Source: Hyphomicrobiales bacterium (GTDB lineage Bacteria > Pseudomonadota > Alphaproteobacteria > Rhizobiales > Methyloligellaceae). From it: a DNA stretch of 55,949 bases. A program made the translations under genes and the position numbers. Location: assembly GCA_028280515.1 (NCBI GenBank), contig JANQLP010000099.1:1-55949 (forward strand), written 5' to 3'. Shown here piece after piece: positions 43,414 through 53,637 of this stretch (the first letter of the stretch is position 1; each line of letters opens with the position of its first letter). The notes beneath the pieces were generated by a model. It was given only the letters and a program-made list of their open reading frames with translations. It was not told where the DNA came from and ran no database searches.

Positions 43414-44268
43414 ATGCTCAAACTTGATCGCCTAACCGTCGCCAGCTCTGTTTTCGTCGCTTTGGGCCTTGTGGCCGCTCTCTATGTGGCATTCACCGAT
43501 GTCGAACCTGACATGCCAATCGACGCCAGGCTTTTCATGGTCGTCTGGCTGGCATTGTCCCTGGTTGCGTCAGTCTTGATATCTTCACGCATCAGAGTTC
43601 TCGGTTTCCTGCTCGGCCTTTTTACGCTGCTTGTGGGGTGGAGAATCGCGGGACTTTATGACGCAACGATTGTCGCATACACGCTGTTGCTGGCCTTCAT
43701 AGTCTATGTGGTGGAATTCTTCGGCACGGCGCGTCAGTCTCTTGCGGGCACCGCGACAGCGCCCGCCGGCCTCGGCAGTATGACGCTTGCCGATTGGCAT
43801 CTCACATTCATTCGCCTCTATATCGGTCTCGACTTCGTCCCGCATTTTACCGAGAAGCTGTTCGCCGGTGCCGGCCCGCACATGGACGATGTGAAGGCGT
43901 TCGAGCAACTCGGCACCCCGGCGCCTGATTTTCTGGTCTGGCTTGCAGGCCTTTGCGAACTCGGTGCCGCAATCGGTGTCGGTCTTGGCCTGCTGACAAG
44001 GCTCGCCAGTGTCGGAACGGCGCTCTATCTCATTATTGCAACGCTGATGGGAGGCCACCTCACGCTTGGATTCATCTGGGCGAGCCCCGGCGGCGGGTGG
44101 GAATATCCGGTCCTGTGGACGGTTCTTATCCTGTCGTTTTGCTACACCGGTGCCGGCGCGTTTTCCATCGATGGCGTTTTGCGGCGCCATTTCAGAGTGC
44201 CAGGTTGGGTCGAAACTCTGATGGTGAGACGCGCCGACCGCGCAAATGAGGTGCCACAGGCGAGCTAG
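43414..44268 (+). CDS. DoxX-family membrane protein
   Basis: 284 residues, about eight hydrophobic helices. The second half (from ADWHLTFIRLYIGLDFVPHF) has the DoxX pattern: an invariant Arg-Leu at the helix start, GLCELGAAIGVGLGLLTRLA and GGHLTLGFIWASPGGGWEYP. The first 100 residues are an extra four-helix part. DoxX proteins occur in quinone, thiosulfate and other redox contexts. It is 17 bases from the Tat-exported gene downstream. AGGTAAG stands 4-5 bases upstream of the ATG. Confidence 0.78.
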   Translation: MLKLDRLTVASSVFVALGLVAALYVAFTDVEPDMPIDARLFMVVWLALSLVASVLISSRIRVLGFLLGLFTLLVGWRIAGLYDATIVAYTLLLAFIVYVVEFFGTARQSLAGTATAPAGLGSMTLADWHLTFIRLYIGLDFVPHFTEKLFAGAGPHMDDVKAFEQLGTPAPDFLVWLAGLCELGAAIGVGLGLLTRLASVGTALYLIIATLMGGHLTLGFIWASPGGGWEYPVLWTVLILSFCYTGAGAFSIDGVLRRHFRVPGWVETLMVRRADRANEVPQAS

Positions 44269-44285
44269 TTGTCGAGGAGACGTCC

Positions 44286-45170
44286 ATGTCCGTTGATCGA
44301 AGAACGCTCTTGAAGACCGGCGCCATCGCGGCCGCCGCCGCCGCTTTCCCAGCCCATCTGACCGGGCTCACTGCCAGCGCGGCTGAGGAAGCAAAGACCT
44401 ATTATGACTACTTTTCTGGACTGGGTTACAAGGCAATCAAAGAGGCAGATTTGATCACGGGAGACAGCTTCAATGGTGGCATACGTTACGACGAAGGCCA
44501 TGACTTTCACGCCGATGCTCCTAATGGAGAGCCGAACAGATGGTATGTCTTTCAAGACTGCGCACGTGTGGAAGATATTGCGAAACGAAACCAGCTGGGC
44601 GTTCTCGCCTATTTTCACATAATCGGGTGCACGAACAATACGCCTACGTTTCGCGGCGAGGTTCTTGAACAAGTCGTGAGATACCTAGTCGGTCCGGCAA
44701 ACCTAAAACCGGAACGGTTCGTTGTGGTGGGCACGGAGCGTGGCGAACCGTTCCTCAGTCAATTGGAGCCGTTCGGGATCAAGCGCGAACAGGTCGTGTT
44801 CCGCCAGCTCGAGGAAGCCCGAAGCGCGGGCGACGGGTCCGGCTATTTCAAGCCGGACGGAAATCCTATGGGCCAGGAGTTCCATACCTTGTCGTTCCAC
44901 TATGCGCCGGAAGGGTCGGACATTCCGTCAGAACGGGTCTATCCGCTCCCCGGTTATCTGGAGATCGGGGAATTCGCATTCGAACCACGACACGATGTCA
45001 GAAAGGAAAGTGAGGCGTTCGGTCTTGGAGTTGAGCGCCTTTTTATGGCGCGAGGAAAGTCGGGGAGTTTTGAACGAACACGCAAGTTGCTTCTGCATAA
45101 ACTGAAGACCGAAGCAAAGCGCAGGGAGATTCCACTGCCACAGGCCTATCACGACTTTTCTGAGCTGTAG
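44286..45170 (+). CDS. Tat-exported protein resembling the alanyl-tRNA synthetase core
   Basis: 294 residues. Residues 1-34 are a twin-arginine signal (VDRRTLLKTGAI, cleavage near TASAA). The mature part resembles the class II aminoacyl-tRNA synthetase core: WYVFQDCARVEDIAK (86-100) like motif 2 of AlaRS, LKPERFVVVGTERGEPFL and GIKREQVVFRQL like the AlaRS middle, and FGLGVERLFMARG (245-257) fitting motif 3 with G-x-G-x-E-R. No tRNA-binding, editing or other domain follows. Resemblance was judged by eye. GAGGAG stands 6 bases upstream of the ATG. Codon use appears less GC-rich than in its neighbours. Confidence 0.6.
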   Translation: MSVDRRTLLKTGAIAAAAAAFPAHLTGLTASAAEEAKTYYDYFSGLGYKAIKEADLITGDSFNGGIRYDEGHDFHADAPNGEPNRWYVFQDCARVEDIAKRNQLGVLAYFHIIGCTNNTPTFRGEVLEQVVRYLVGPANLKPERFVVVGTERGEPFLSQLEPFGIKREQVVFRQLEEARSAGDGSGYFKPDGNPMGQEFHTLSFHYAPEGSDIPSERVYPLPGYLEIGEFAFEPRHDVRKESEAFGLGVERLFMARGKSGSFERTRKLLLHKLKTEAKRREIPLPQAYHDFSEL

Positions 45171-45201
45171 GCCTGCGTGCTCGTTCCGGTTTGAACCAGC
45201 A

Positions 45202-45816
45202 TCAGGCCGAGGAACGGAAAATCCACCAGTCCCAACCGCCGTCATTGGGACAGTCGCCGAACCCGCATTCCATGAAAACCAGGATGGCCTGTGAGGCAAT
45301 GACGATCGCGAGAAGCCCGACGCCAAGCGAGGCGAGGCGGGACAGCCACCCCGGCTCACGGGCCGGCCAGCTCGAGGGATCGCGGATCAGCTGAACGAGG
45401 CCAATCGCCAAAAACACGACCGTGAAAATGATGACGCTCCAGATGTAGAGGTTCAGGCCGAAAACCTCCTGACCGAACGGTGGGTTCGCGGTCGCTTCGA
45501 GCGTCGGCTGCCCGGTCTTCTTGTCGAAGAACGGGTTCAAGTGCAGCAGCGACTGCCGGATCGCCACGACCATTCCGAACACGGACGAGACGAGGCAGAC
45601 GCCATAGTGACGTGTGTCCGGGCCGATCATCACATTCATCGCGGCACCGATTGCCACCCCGATCATGGCGACGCGTTGCAGCAGGCAGAGCGTGCAGGGC
45701 AGTTCGCGATAGGAGAACTGGTAGACATATGATCCGAGGATCACGCCGATGATGCCCAGCATGCCGAGGAGATTGAGGACGCGCTCGAACTCCGGCGAAA
45801 GGATGCCCTCTCTCAT
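45202..45816 (-). CDS. DsbB-family disulfide bond formation protein, atypical cysteines
   Basis: 204 residues, four to five helices. CTLC at 41-44 (ELPCTLCLLQR) is the quinone-linked CxxC pair of DsbB. The second periplasmic loop (NPFFDKKTGQPTLEAT), which in DsbB carries another Cys pair, has none; instead there is a C-terminal pair C184 and C189 (ECGFGDC). It reoxidises a periplasmic thiol oxidase such as DsbA and passes electrons to quinone. Start ATG overlaps the stop of the small gene upstream (ATGA). Confidence 0.85.
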   Translation of the reverse strand: MREGILSPEFERVLNLLGMLGIIGVILGSYVYQFSYRELPCTLCLLQRVAMIGVAIGAAMNVMIGPDTRHYGVCLVSSVFGMVVAIRQSLLHLNPFFDKKTGQPTLEATANPPFGQEVFGLNLYIWSVIIFTVVFLAIGLVQLIRDPSSWPAREPGWLSRLASLGVGLLAIVIASQAILVFMECGFGDCPNDGGWDWWIFRSSA

Positions 45817-45974
45817 AGCTGGACTCCCAGATTGGTCGAGAAATCGACATCCTGCACGAAAATGACGATGCCAATGATCAGGGCCGCCATGACCGGCAGC
45901 CAAACCCATTGCGCCTTGTTCCACCACAGGAAAATGCAACTCAACGTCAGCAATAGCATCGCTGCGGTCATCAT
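45813..45974 (-). CDS. DUF5993-like small membrane protein
   Basis: 53 residues from ATG 45974 (GGAGGG about 9 bases upstream): two short hydrophobic helices and the end STNLGVQL. Proteins of the DUF5993 type commonly precede dsbB-like genes; the start overlaps dsbB by 4 bases. I assign the family from size, context and end sequence, not a firm motif. The longer frame to 46061 is unsupported. The 138 bases between this gene and the MFS gene presumably hold the promoter. Confidence 0.7.
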   Translation of the reverse strand: MMTAAMLLLTLSCIFLWWNKAQWVWLPVMAALIIGIVIFVQDVDFSTNLGVQL

Positions 45975-46112
45975 GTCGGTCGGCCCTCCGTTCGCGCGGC
46001 GACTGCCAAATGAAATCAACATCTTGTCGAGAATCTGGCGAATCGCCATCGGCATCTTCACGCGATCAGGATAGCGAGTCCAGCTTGAAGGGTCTGCTGG
46101 CTCTGCGGATTG

Positions 46113-47399
46113 TCACGCCTTGGCCGGTGCCTGGAGTTTGGATACGTCGAGACGTAACGCATAGACGGCTGCAACGATATTCATGGCGACGATGAAACAA
46201 ATCGGCCATACGGCGCCCTGCAAATGCGAGAGTACTCCGAACACAAACGCCACCACCACTCCTGCCGCCCCGGCCAAGACGTTGCTGACGGCGAGATAGT
46301 TGGGACGGTTTTCCTTGGTCGTGAATCGGACCAGATAGAGCGTACCCGCGTTGCTGGCGCCCTGGGCTGCGAACGCAAGCAGAAGGAATGTCAGTCCGTA
46401 GAGCAGTACGCCTCTGAGTTCCGGAACGGCTTCCATGACGATGGCGACGATGCCTCCGGCGCATGCAATGGCTGCGGCGAGCACCATCGCAACTTGCAGA
46501 GAGCGTTCCACGATGCGGTGCCAGATGAAACTGCCGGCGATGATGCCTATGCTCGAGGAGATCACGAACGTGCTCATGCTGTGATGCTTGTGGGCGTGGT
46601 GCCCCGCGGCATGCACGGCATAGAACGGCATGGCGAGCTGGACCGACAGAAAGAGCATGCGGACGGTGTTGAAGCGCCGGAACCAGGTGTGATCCAGCGC
46701 GACCGTCGCCTGTTTGCGCAGTTTCTTGAGCTCGGAGCGGAAGCCGATGGTTTCGCCATTCTTTGCGACCTTTTCGTTTTCTGCCGCATCTGAAGGAATT
46801 TCGCGGACGAGCGCCACGACAACACAGGCGAGGACGGCAACTGCGATGCCGAGCCAGAGCAATTCCAGATGCTCGTCGAGGGCATCTTCGTGCGACAGAA
46901 AGTGTTGGCTTCCGAGCGCGATGAAGATCGCCAGTACGGCGGCGACTGCTGCTTTGGAGAACAGCAGTGTGCTCTGGCGGTGGGAGGGAACGACCCGTCC
47001 GAAAAGGTCCCAATAGGCGATCCCCGAAAGGCCCTGCGCGATACCGATGATTGTTGCGACCAGCAAAAACAGAACAGCGAGCCAGGCGGCGTTTGGATCA
47101 TTTGATGCGAGCCCGGCAACCCCCAATGCGGCCGCGAGTATCACCGTTCCAAGAGCGACATAGAATTTTCGAAGGCCGGCGCCGCTGATGATCGGCGCGG
47201 ATGCCAGTTGCGCGATCAGCCTCGAAATCTGAACCAAGGGCAGGAGCAGACCGGCGAAAACGACTGGTGCTCCGAGCGCGGTGTAGAGAAACGGCAGGAC
47301 GAGCTTCGGACTGGTAAGCCGGTAAGTCAGCGAAGTGAAGATGCTCTGTCCAAGGAGCGTGCTGAAGTTCCAGTTTTCGTCTCGATCGACTGTAGCCAA
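46113..47399 (-). CDS. MFS-type transporter
   Basis: 428 residues, twelve predicted helices. Starts at TTG 47399; no better start exists nearby. A large cytoplasmic central loop (about 205-245) and a His-rich loop AGHHAHKHHSMS near 272-283 are unusual. Substrate unknown; the His cluster could suggest metal interaction, but that is only a guess. Confidence 0.7.
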   Translation of the reverse strand: MATVDRDENWNFSTLLGQSIFTSLTYRLTSPKLVLPFLYTALGAPVVFAGLLLPLVQISRLIAQLASAPIISGAGLRKFYVALGTVILAAALGVAGLASNDPNAAWLAVLFLLVATIIGIAQGLSGIAYWDLFGRVVPSHRQSTLLFSKAAVAAVLAIFIALGSQHFLSHEDALDEHLELLWLGIAVAVLACVVVALVREIPSDAAENEKVAKNGETIGFRSELKKLRKQATVALDHTWFRRFNTVRMLFLSVQLAMPFYAVHAAGHHAHKHHSMSTFVISSSIGIIAGSFIWHRIVERSLQVAMVLAAAIACAGGIVAIVMEAVPELRGVLLYGLTFLLLAFAAQGASNAGTLYLVRFTTKENRPNYLAVSNVLAGAAGVVVAFVFGVLSHLQGAVWPICFIVAMNIVAAVYALRLDVSKLQAPAKA

Positions 47400-47522
47400 A
47401 ACGAATCTCTGCTCGACGTAAAAGATCGAAGATCAAAGGTTCAAATACAATTGGCCACAGCGTCAATTCTTTAATTCGACCAAAAAACCGCTTATACCGA
47501 ATCACCAAAGATGGCCTGACGG

Positions 47523-48443
47523 GTGAGAACATTGGGCACAGGACGAGCATATTGGCGTGCGCTTCTGCCGCTGGCGTTGGTCCTTTTCGCTGCCGGTTGC
47601 GGGGTGAGAGATTCGGCAATTCTCGATCCTGCCGGCCCGATTGCAAGCGATCAGCGCAACCTTATTTTGCGGACATCCGCGATTATGCTGATTGTTGTCG
47701 TCCCCGTCATTGTGATGACGCTGTGGTTCGCGTGGCGGTTCCGTGCCTCGAACGATAACGCGATATACACGCCCGAATGGTCCTATTCGGCGAAACTTGA
47801 TGCCGTCATCTGGGCCATCCCCGTGATGATCGTCGCGGGCGTGGGTTATCATGCCTGGGTATTCACCCACTCGCTCGATCCCTACAAGCCGATTCCGTCG
47901 CCCGAAAAGACGCTGGAAGTACGCGCCATCGCGCAGGACTGGAAATGGCTGTTTCTCTATCCGCAGCAGAACATCGCCGTGGTCAACGAACTGGTCTTTC
48001 CCGCCGGGGCGCCGCTCCGTATCGAGATCACGTCCGATACCGTAATGAACTCCTTCTTCATTCCGGGCCTTGGCGGCCAGATCTACGCCATGGCGGGCAT
48101 GCGCACGGAACTCAATCTTCTGTCCTATGAACCTGGCGAGTTTCTGGGGCGCAACGTTCAGTATAGCGGCGCCGGTTTCTCCGATCAGCTTTTCAAGGCC
48201 CGGGCCGTCAACCGTGAGGATTTCGACGCCTGGGTGGAGAAGGTCCGCACGTCGCCGGACGCGCTGGACCTCGCCACCTACGAACAACTGGTGAAGCCGA
48301 GCGAGGCGCATCCCGTAACCTATTATGCGTCCTATGCGCCTGGGCTCTTCGCTGCGACGATTTCGAAATACAACCCCTTTGGAACGCTGGCAGCCAATTC
48401 GGTCTGCCGTGTGGCGGACTTAGACAGGTCATATGCTCGGTAG
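47523..48443 (+). CDS. cyoA: Cytochrome bo3 ubiquinol oxidase subunit II
   Basis: 306 residues. A lipoprotein signal ends in LFAAGC (Cys26). Two membrane helices follow, then the cupredoxin domain: [28 protein letters not shown] and [18 protein letters not shown]. The CuA ligands of cytochrome c oxidases are absent, which marks a quinol oxidase. Starts with GTG. First gene of cyoABCD, overlapping cyoB by 11 bases. Confidence 0.94.
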   Translation: MRTLGTGRAYWRALLPLALVLFAAGCGVRDSAILDPAGPIASDQRNLILRTSAIMLIVVVPVIVMTLWFAWRFRASNDNAIYTPEWSYSAKLDAVIWAIPVMIVAGVGYHAWVFTHSLDPYKPIPSPEKTLEVRAIAQDWKWLFLYPQQNIAVVNELVFPAGAPLRIEITSDTVMNSFFIPGLGGQIYAMAGMRTELNLLSYEPGEFLGRNVQYSGAGFSDQLFKARAVNREDFDAWVEKVRTSPDALDLATYEQLVKPSEAHPVTYYASYAPGLFAATISKYNPFGTLAANSVCRVADLDRSYAR

Positions 48444-50469
48444 ACTCACAATCGACGCTCTGCCGTTCTACAGCTGGGTCGCAATGGGCGGCGCGGCTGT
48501 CACAGTGCTCGGCGCCCTGGCGGTCATGGCCGTCATTACGTGGCTCGGGGCGTGGCGCTACCTGTGGCGCGAATGGCTGACCAGCGTTGACCACAAGCGC
48601 ATCGGCATTATGTACATCGTGCTGGCGCTCGTCATGCTGCTGCGCGGCTTCGTCGACGCCATCATGATGCGGGCGCAGCAGGCGGTTGCGCTCAATTCGC
48701 AAGGCTATCTTCCGGCCGACCATTTCGACCAGATCTTCAGCTCCCACGGCACTATCATGATCTTCTTCGTGGCGATGCCGTTCATGTCTGGTCTGATGAA
48801 CCTCATCATACCGCTGCAGATCGGCGCGCGTGACGTGTCGTTTCCCTACATGAACTCGTTGAGCCTTTGGCTCAACGCCGCAGGTGCTGCGCTTGTGTTG
48901 GTGTCGCTGGTGATCGGCAAGTTCTCCACTGCCGGCTGGAGCGCATACCCGCCATATTCGGGGATCGAGTACAGCCCGGGCGTCGGCGTCGACTACTGGT
49001 CTTTTGCGGTCCTGATCAGCGGTGTCGGCTCGACCATGACCGGGATCAACTTCATTGCGACGATCTTCAAGAAACGTGCGCCGGGCATGACGCTGATGCG
49101 GATGCCGCTGTTCACCTGGACGGTGCTGACAAGCAGTGTTCTCGTCGTTTTCGCCTTTCCCGCCCTGACCGTGTCGGCGGCGTTGCTTGAGATGGATCGC
49201 ATGCTGGGCATGCATTTCTTCACCAACGCCGACGGCGGCAACATGATGATGTTTGCCAACCTGTTTTGGATCTGGGGGCACCCGGAGGTGTATATTCTGA
49301 TCCTGCCGGCGTTCGGGGTGTTCTCGCACGTCGTCACCACCTTCTCCGGCAAGAGGCTGTTCGGATACACGTCGCTGGTCTACGCCACGACGGCGATCGG
49401 CATTCTCTCATTCATCGTGTGGCTGCACCACTTCTTCACCATGGGCTCGAGCGCGAACGTGAATGCGTTCTTCGGCATCATGACCATGATCATCGCCGTG
49501 CCGACCGGCGTGAAAGTGTTCGACTGGCTGTTCACCATGTACCGCGGACGCATCGAGTTTCATTCGCCGATGCTGTGGACCTTGGGGTTCATGGCGACCT
49601 TCGTCATTGGCGGCATGTCGGGCGTCCTGCTGGCCCTTCCGCCGGTCGACTACCTGATGCACAACACGACATTTCTGGTCGCGCATTTCCACAACATGAT
49701 CATTCCCGGCGTTCTGTTCGGTTACCTTGCCGGTTACCAGTTCTGGTTTCCCAAGGCGTTCGGGTTCCGCCTGAACGAGCAGTGGGGCAAGAGGTCGTTC
49801 TGGTGCTGGATCATCGGGTTCTATCTCGCCTTCATGCCGCTCTACGTGCTCGGCTTGCTCGGCATGCCGCGCCGGATGGAGCATTACACGATCGCCGAAT
49901 GGCAGCCGCATCTGATCGTGGCGGCAGTGGGGGCTTGCGTCATCCTGCTCGGCATTCTCTGTCTGGCGGTTCAGCTGATCGTCAGCATTCGCCAGCGCGA
50001 TCAGGCGCGTGATCTGTCCGGCGACCCGTGGCTCGGACGAACGCTGGAATGGTCCACCTCGTCGCCGCCGCCAGTGTACAATTTCGCCATCATTCCGCGG
50101 GTGGACGAACGGGACGCGTTTCAGGAGATGAAGGAAAACGGCATCGCCTATGAACGGCCCGACAAATACGAGGACATCTACCTTCCCAAGAACAGCCCGG
50201 TTGGCATCATCGTCGGCGGTTTTGCCTTCATGTTCGGTTTTGCCATGGTCTGGCACATCTGGTGGTTGGCAATCGCCTGTGCGCTGGTGATCGTCATGGC
50301 GCTTATGGTGCTGAGCAGCGAGGACGACAACGAGTACTGCCTGACGGCAAAGGAAGTCGAGCAGATCGAGAACGCGCGATATCGCGACCTTGCGAAGGCG
50401 CCTCGCATCATTCTGCCCGAGAGTGAGGAGATTGTGCCCGGCGCGCCCATACAGGGGACCGTGCGATGA
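48433..50469 (+). CDS. cyoB: Cytochrome bo3 ubiquinol oxidase subunit I
   Basis: 678 residues, heme-copper oxidase core that oxidises ubiquinol, reduces O2 and pumps protons. Ligands are in place: CuB ligands H283 (WGHPEVY), H332 and H333, and heme ligands H418 and H420 (AHFHN). Quinol-site residues R71, D75, H97 and Q100 match those of the E. coli enzyme closely. Full length. Starts with ATG 48433 inside cyoA and overlaps cyoC by 4 bases. Confidence 0.97.
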   Translation: MLGRLTIDALPFYSWVAMGGAAVTVLGALAVMAVITWLGAWRYLWREWLTSVDHKRIGIMYIVLALVMLLRGFVDAIMMRAQQAVALNSQGYLPADHFDQIFSSHGTIMIFFVAMPFMSGLMNLIIPLQIGARDVSFPYMNSLSLWLNAAGAALVLVSLVIGKFSTAGWSAYPPYSGIEYSPGVGVDYWSFAVLISGVGSTMTGINFIATIFKKRAPGMTLMRMPLFTWTVLTSSVLVVFAFPALTVSAALLEMDRMLGMHFFTNADGGNMMMFANLFWIWGHPEVYILILPAFGVFSHVVTTFSGKRLFGYTSLVYATTAIGILSFIVWLHHFFTMGSSANVNAFFGIMTMIIAVPTGVKVFDWLFTMYRGRIEFHSPMLWTLGFMATFVIGGMSGVLLALPPVDYLMHNTTFLVAHFHNMIIPGVLFGYLAGYQFWFPKAFGFRLNEQWGKRSFWCWIIGFYLAFMPLYVLGLLGMPRRMEHYTIAEWQPHLIVAAVGACVILLGILCLAVQLIVSIRQRDQARDLSGDPWLGRTLEWSTSSPPPVYNFAIIPRVDERDAFQEMKENGIAYERPDKYEDIYLPKNSPVGIIVGGFAFMFGFAMVWHIWWLAIACALVIVMALMVLSSEDDNEYCLTAKEVEQIENARYRDLAKAPRIILPESEEIVPGAPIQGTVR

Positions 50470-51080
50470 ACGCGGGACACAGCACGGCATCTGAAGGCGG
50501 CGCATCGCTTCCCATCGACGGGCGCGACGAGAAGGCATTCGGCTTCTGGGTCTACCTGATGAGCGACGCGATCATCTTCGCGCTGCTGTTCGCGACCTAT
50601 ATCGTCCTTGTGGAGAACACGGCCGGAGGTCCTGGAGGCAAGGAGCTGTTCAGCCTGTCCCGGGTGTTCACGGAAACCATGTTGCTGCTTGCCAGCAGTG
50701 CCACGTTCGGCATGGCGACCGTGGCCATGGTGTCCGGAGACCGGAGCGGTGTGGTCCGCTGGCTCTTGGTCACATTCATCCTGGGTGCCGCGTTCGTCGC
50801 CATGGAACTCAATGAATTCGCCGGCATGATTGCCGCCGGCGCCGGACCGGACCGCAGCGGGTTCCTTTCGGCTTTCTTCGTTCTGGTCGGCACGCACGGC
50901 CTCCATGTCAGCGCCGGCCTGATTGGTATCGTCTTTATGTGCGTGCAGGTGGTGACGAAAGGCCTGACCGTACCGGTCGCGTCCCGTCTGTACCGCCTCG
51001 GCCTGTTCTGGCATTTCCTCGATATCGTGTGGATCGCCATCTTTTCGGTGGTCTACCTTCCCGGAGTGCTCGATGGATAA
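50466..51080 (+). CDS. cyoC: Cytochrome bo3 ubiquinol oxidase subunit III
   Basis: 204 residues, five helices, with [20 protein letters not shown] and [12 protein letters not shown], both typical of CyoC. Needed for stability of the oxidase. It overlaps cyoB by 4 bases and cyoD by 8. Confidence 0.95.
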   Translation: MNAGHSTASEGGASLPIDGRDEKAFGFWVYLMSDAIIFALLFATYIVLVENTAGGPGGKELFSLSRVFTETMLLLASSATFGMATVAMVSGDRSGVVRWLLVTFILGAAFVAMELNEFAGMIAAGAGPDRSGFLSAFFVLVGTHGLHVSAGLIGIVFMCVQVVTKGLTVPVASRLYRLGLFWHFLDIVWIAIFSVVYLPGVLDG

Positions 51081-51387
51081 CACGCATCCGCAACACGTGC
51101 CGACACGGAGCACCTACGCAACGGGGCTCGTTCTCGCCGTCATCCTGACCGCAATCCCGTTCGCGATCGTCGCGTTTGGGCTGTTGCCCCGGCTGCCGGC
51201 GTTGATCGCCATCGCGGTTGCCGCGATCATCCAGGTCAGCGTTCACCTGCGCTATTTCCTCCATCTCGATTTCAAGCACACGCCGCACGAGAACCTGGCG
51301 GCGCTGTTCTTCGCGGGTTTCCTGATTTTCATCATGGTCATCGGCAGTATCTGGATTATGTTCGATCTGCATGATCGCATGATGTGA
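51073..51387 (+). CDS. cyoD: Cytochrome bo3 ubiquinol oxidase subunit IV
   Basis: 104 residues, three helices; TGLVLAVILTAIPFAIVAFG and VHLRYFLHLD are typical. Last gene of the oxidase operon. There is no cyoE (heme O synthase) downstream; it must be elsewhere. Confidence 0.92.
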   Translation: MDNTHPQHVPTRSTYATGLVLAVILTAIPFAIVAFGLLPRLPALIAIAVAAIIQVSVHLRYFLHLDFKHTPHENLAALFFAGFLIFIMVIGSIWIMFDLHDRMM

Positions 51388-51432
51388 CGCCGAAATACGT
51401 TATGCGCGAGCGCAGTTGGGGGGACGGCGCGC

Positions 51433-52392
51433 ATGGACATCCACTTTCGAATCGTATCTTCGATACTGGTCCTGCTTGCGCTCATCTGCTTTGCGATGTT
51501 CTTGCGGCGCATCGGTCTGCTCGATGAGCGCGACGGAAAGATTTTCTCGAAACTCATTACCAACGTCACCCTGCCGGCGCTGATCTTCCTGTCCATGGTG
51601 CGGACCGAACCGAGCTGGGCGGACGTGGAACTGGCCGGCTTCATGGCAATCGCGACCCTGATCTGCCTTGCGCTTGGATGGGTCGTCGGACGCGCCTTGA
51701 AAGCGGATGCACCGGCCATGGGCGCCATTATCCTGTGTTCGGGGGTCGGCAGTTCATCTCTGCTTGGCTTCGCGCTGATCGCGCAGGTTTTTCCCCACAA
51801 TCAGGCTGCCATGGCTGAAGCGGTTGTAGTCTCGAGCCTGGGAAGCATGCCAATATTGTTCACGGTCGGGCCGCTGATCGCTCTCTATTATGGGAGCACG
51901 GATGAGGCGCCTGAAGGGCGGCTCAGGTCCGCGCTGAGTTACTTCTACTCGCCGATCTTTCTTTCGTTCGTCGCCGGCATTGCAATCACCCTCAGTTTCG
52001 GTGTGATCGAACACCCGACCTACAAGAGCGTTCTCGACGGCATTCATGTCCTTGGCGCTGCCAATACGTTTCTGGTGACCCTGGCTTTCGGTCTGCTGCT
52101 GCGCCTCGAAGCCTTGCGCGCAACGCTTGTGGTTGCGTTCGGTGTCGGCTTTGTGAAGCTGATCGTCATGCCGGTCGTCTTGTGGCTTCAGGAGCACACG
52201 CTTGATCTTGAGGACTGGCAGGTGGATGTCCTCGTGCTTGAAGGGGCGATGCCCGCTTCGACCCTCGCGGTCATCTTGTGCAGCGCCTATGGATGCGATG
52301 CGCGGCTCGGCAGCAAGATTGTGTTCTTCACGACCATCGCGGCGATCTTCACGGTGCCGCTCATCTTCGAATTGCTCAAGGCGCTGCAGTAA
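51433..52392 (+). CDS. AEC-family (auxin efflux carrier-like) permease
   Basis: 319 residues, ten helices in two halves of five. NVTLPALIFLSM and EGAMPASTLAVILCSAYGCD are the crossover motifs of the AEC/bile-acid fold, and the layout fits malonate/malate-type AEC permeases. Substrate unknown. It stands 45 bases after cyoD and could belong to that transcript or have its own start site. Confidence 0.83.
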   Translation: MDIHFRIVSSILVLLALICFAMFLRRIGLLDERDGKIFSKLITNVTLPALIFLSMVRTEPSWADVELAGFMAIATLICLALGWVVGRALKADAPAMGAIILCSGVGSSSLLGFALIAQVFPHNQAAMAEAVVVSSLGSMPILFTVGPLIALYYGSTDEAPEGRLRSALSYFYSPIFLSFVAGIAITLSFGVIEHPTYKSVLDGIHVLGAANTFLVTLAFGLLLRLEALRATLVVAFGVGFVKLIVMPVVLWLQEHTLDLEDWQVDVLVLEGAMPASTLAVILCSAYGCDARLGSKIVFFTTIAAIFTVPLIFELLKALQ

Positions 52393-52438
52393 GGGAAATC
52401 GCGTGTGACTGCGGTTCAGTGATGCAGCACGACCACAC

Positions 52439-52466
52439 TTGTCACATATTTGCGATCCTATACATT
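52439..52466 (+). promoter_or_regulatory. Possible promoter of the RND efflux genes
   Basis: TTGTCA (52439-52444), 16-base spacer, TACATT (52461-52466), 27 bases before the MFP start. It resembles the nrdJ promoter in its -10. No regulator gene is adjacent. Confidence 0.4.
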
Positions 52467-52493
52467 TGACGCTCGATATCTCGGACATGGGCG

Positions 52494-53633
52494 ATGGGTT
52501 TGCGAATGCGCGGTATTCATCTTGGATTGGTTGCGGCGTTGGTGTTCGGGGCCGTGGCCCATGCAGCGGACAAAAGCGGCAAGAGCGGTGACAGCGGCGC
52601 GTCATCGAAGCCGAGCGTTATCGTTGCAACCGTGTCCAATCGCGACGTGGCGAAGCAGCGCGTTTATGTGGGCCGCGTCAACGCAATCAATACCGTGAAT
52701 CTGACGGCGCGTGTCGAGGGAACGCTCGAGCAGCGCAACTTCAAGGAGGGTGGTTTCGTCAAGAAGGGCGATCTGCTGTTCGTGATCGAGCAGGCCGCCT
52801 ACAAGGCGGCTGTCGCCCAGAGCAAGGCCGATGTCGCGTCCACGCAGGCGCAACTCAAGCAGACCGAAGTCGACTATGAGCGCGACAAGGGGCTCGCGGC
52901 CACCAACGACATCACCCAGCAGGCGCTTGACGCCGCGCTCGCAAATCGCGACGTGGCCAAGGCGAATGTGCAAAAGGCGCAAGCCGCACTGGCTGCCTCA
53001 AGCCTCAATCTCGGCTACACGGAAATTCGCAGTCCGATCGGCGGGCGCATCAGTGCGGCGAATGTCGATGTGGGAAACCTTGTCGGACCGAGCGCCGGCC
53101 CGTTGGCGACGATCGTCAGCCTCGACCCCATTTATGTCACGTTCTTCGTCAGCGAACGGGATCTGATCGAGGCGCGCAAGGCGGGGCTGGTGAAAGAGAC
53201 AAAGACGTCGCTCACGCCGCATCTCGAACTTGCCGACGGCAGCACCTATCCGAAGCCCGGAAGGCTCGACTATGTCGGTATCGAAATCGGGCAGGGGACG
53301 GATACGATCGAAGTGCGCGCTGTGTTCGATAACCCGAGTCACATTCTGATACCGGGCCAGTTCGTGAACGTGACGCTGAGATCGGACAAGACAAAAACCG
53401 CCGTGGTCGTGCCGCAGATCGCGCTGCAGAACGACCAGACCGGCTCATACGTTCTTGTCGTCAACCAGAGCGACAAGGTCATCAAAAGACCGGTCAAACT
53501 CGGCGAGCAGGTCGGCATCGACTGGGTCGTCGAAGAAGGCCTCAAGGAAGGTGAACGGGTGATCGTCCAGGGCATCCAGAAGGTGCATCCCGGCGTGGTC
53601 GTGAATCCGGTGCAACAAAAGAAGAGCAGCTGA
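52494..53633 (+). CDS. RND efflux periplasmic adaptor (AcrA/MexE-like)
   Basis: 379 residues. A Sec signal (IHLGLVAALVFGAVAHAA) with no lipobox Cys, then the standard order: lipoyl half (GRVNAINTVNLTARVEGTLE), hairpin (95-165), lipoyl half (TEIRSPIGGRISAANV), beta-barrel and membrane-proximal domain (QNDQTGSYVLVVN). It joins the RND pump encoded 4 bases downstream to an outer-membrane channel not seen here. Confidence 0.92.
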   Translation: MGLRMRGIHLGLVAALVFGAVAHAADKSGKSGDSGASSKPSVIVATVSNRDVAKQRVYVGRVNAINTVNLTARVEGTLEQRNFKEGGFVKKGDLLFVIEQAAYKAAVAQSKADVASTQAQLKQTEVDYERDKGLAATNDITQQALDAALANRDVAKANVQKAQAALAASSLNLGYTEIRSPIGGRISAANVDVGNLVGPSAGPLATIVSLDPIYVTFFVSERDLIEARKAGLVKETKTSLTPHLELADGSTYPKPGRLDYVGIEIGQGTDTIEVRAVFDNPSHILIPGQFVNVTLRSDKTKTAVVVPQIALQNDQTGSYVLVVNQSDKVIKRPVKLGEQVGIDWVVEEGLKEGERVIVQGIQKVHPGVVVNPVQQKKSS

Positions 53634-53637
53634 CGCG

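Noticed and set aside
51388-51432. cyoE expected after cyoD
   Set aside because: The next gene is an AEC permease; no heme O synthase motif is present in the window.
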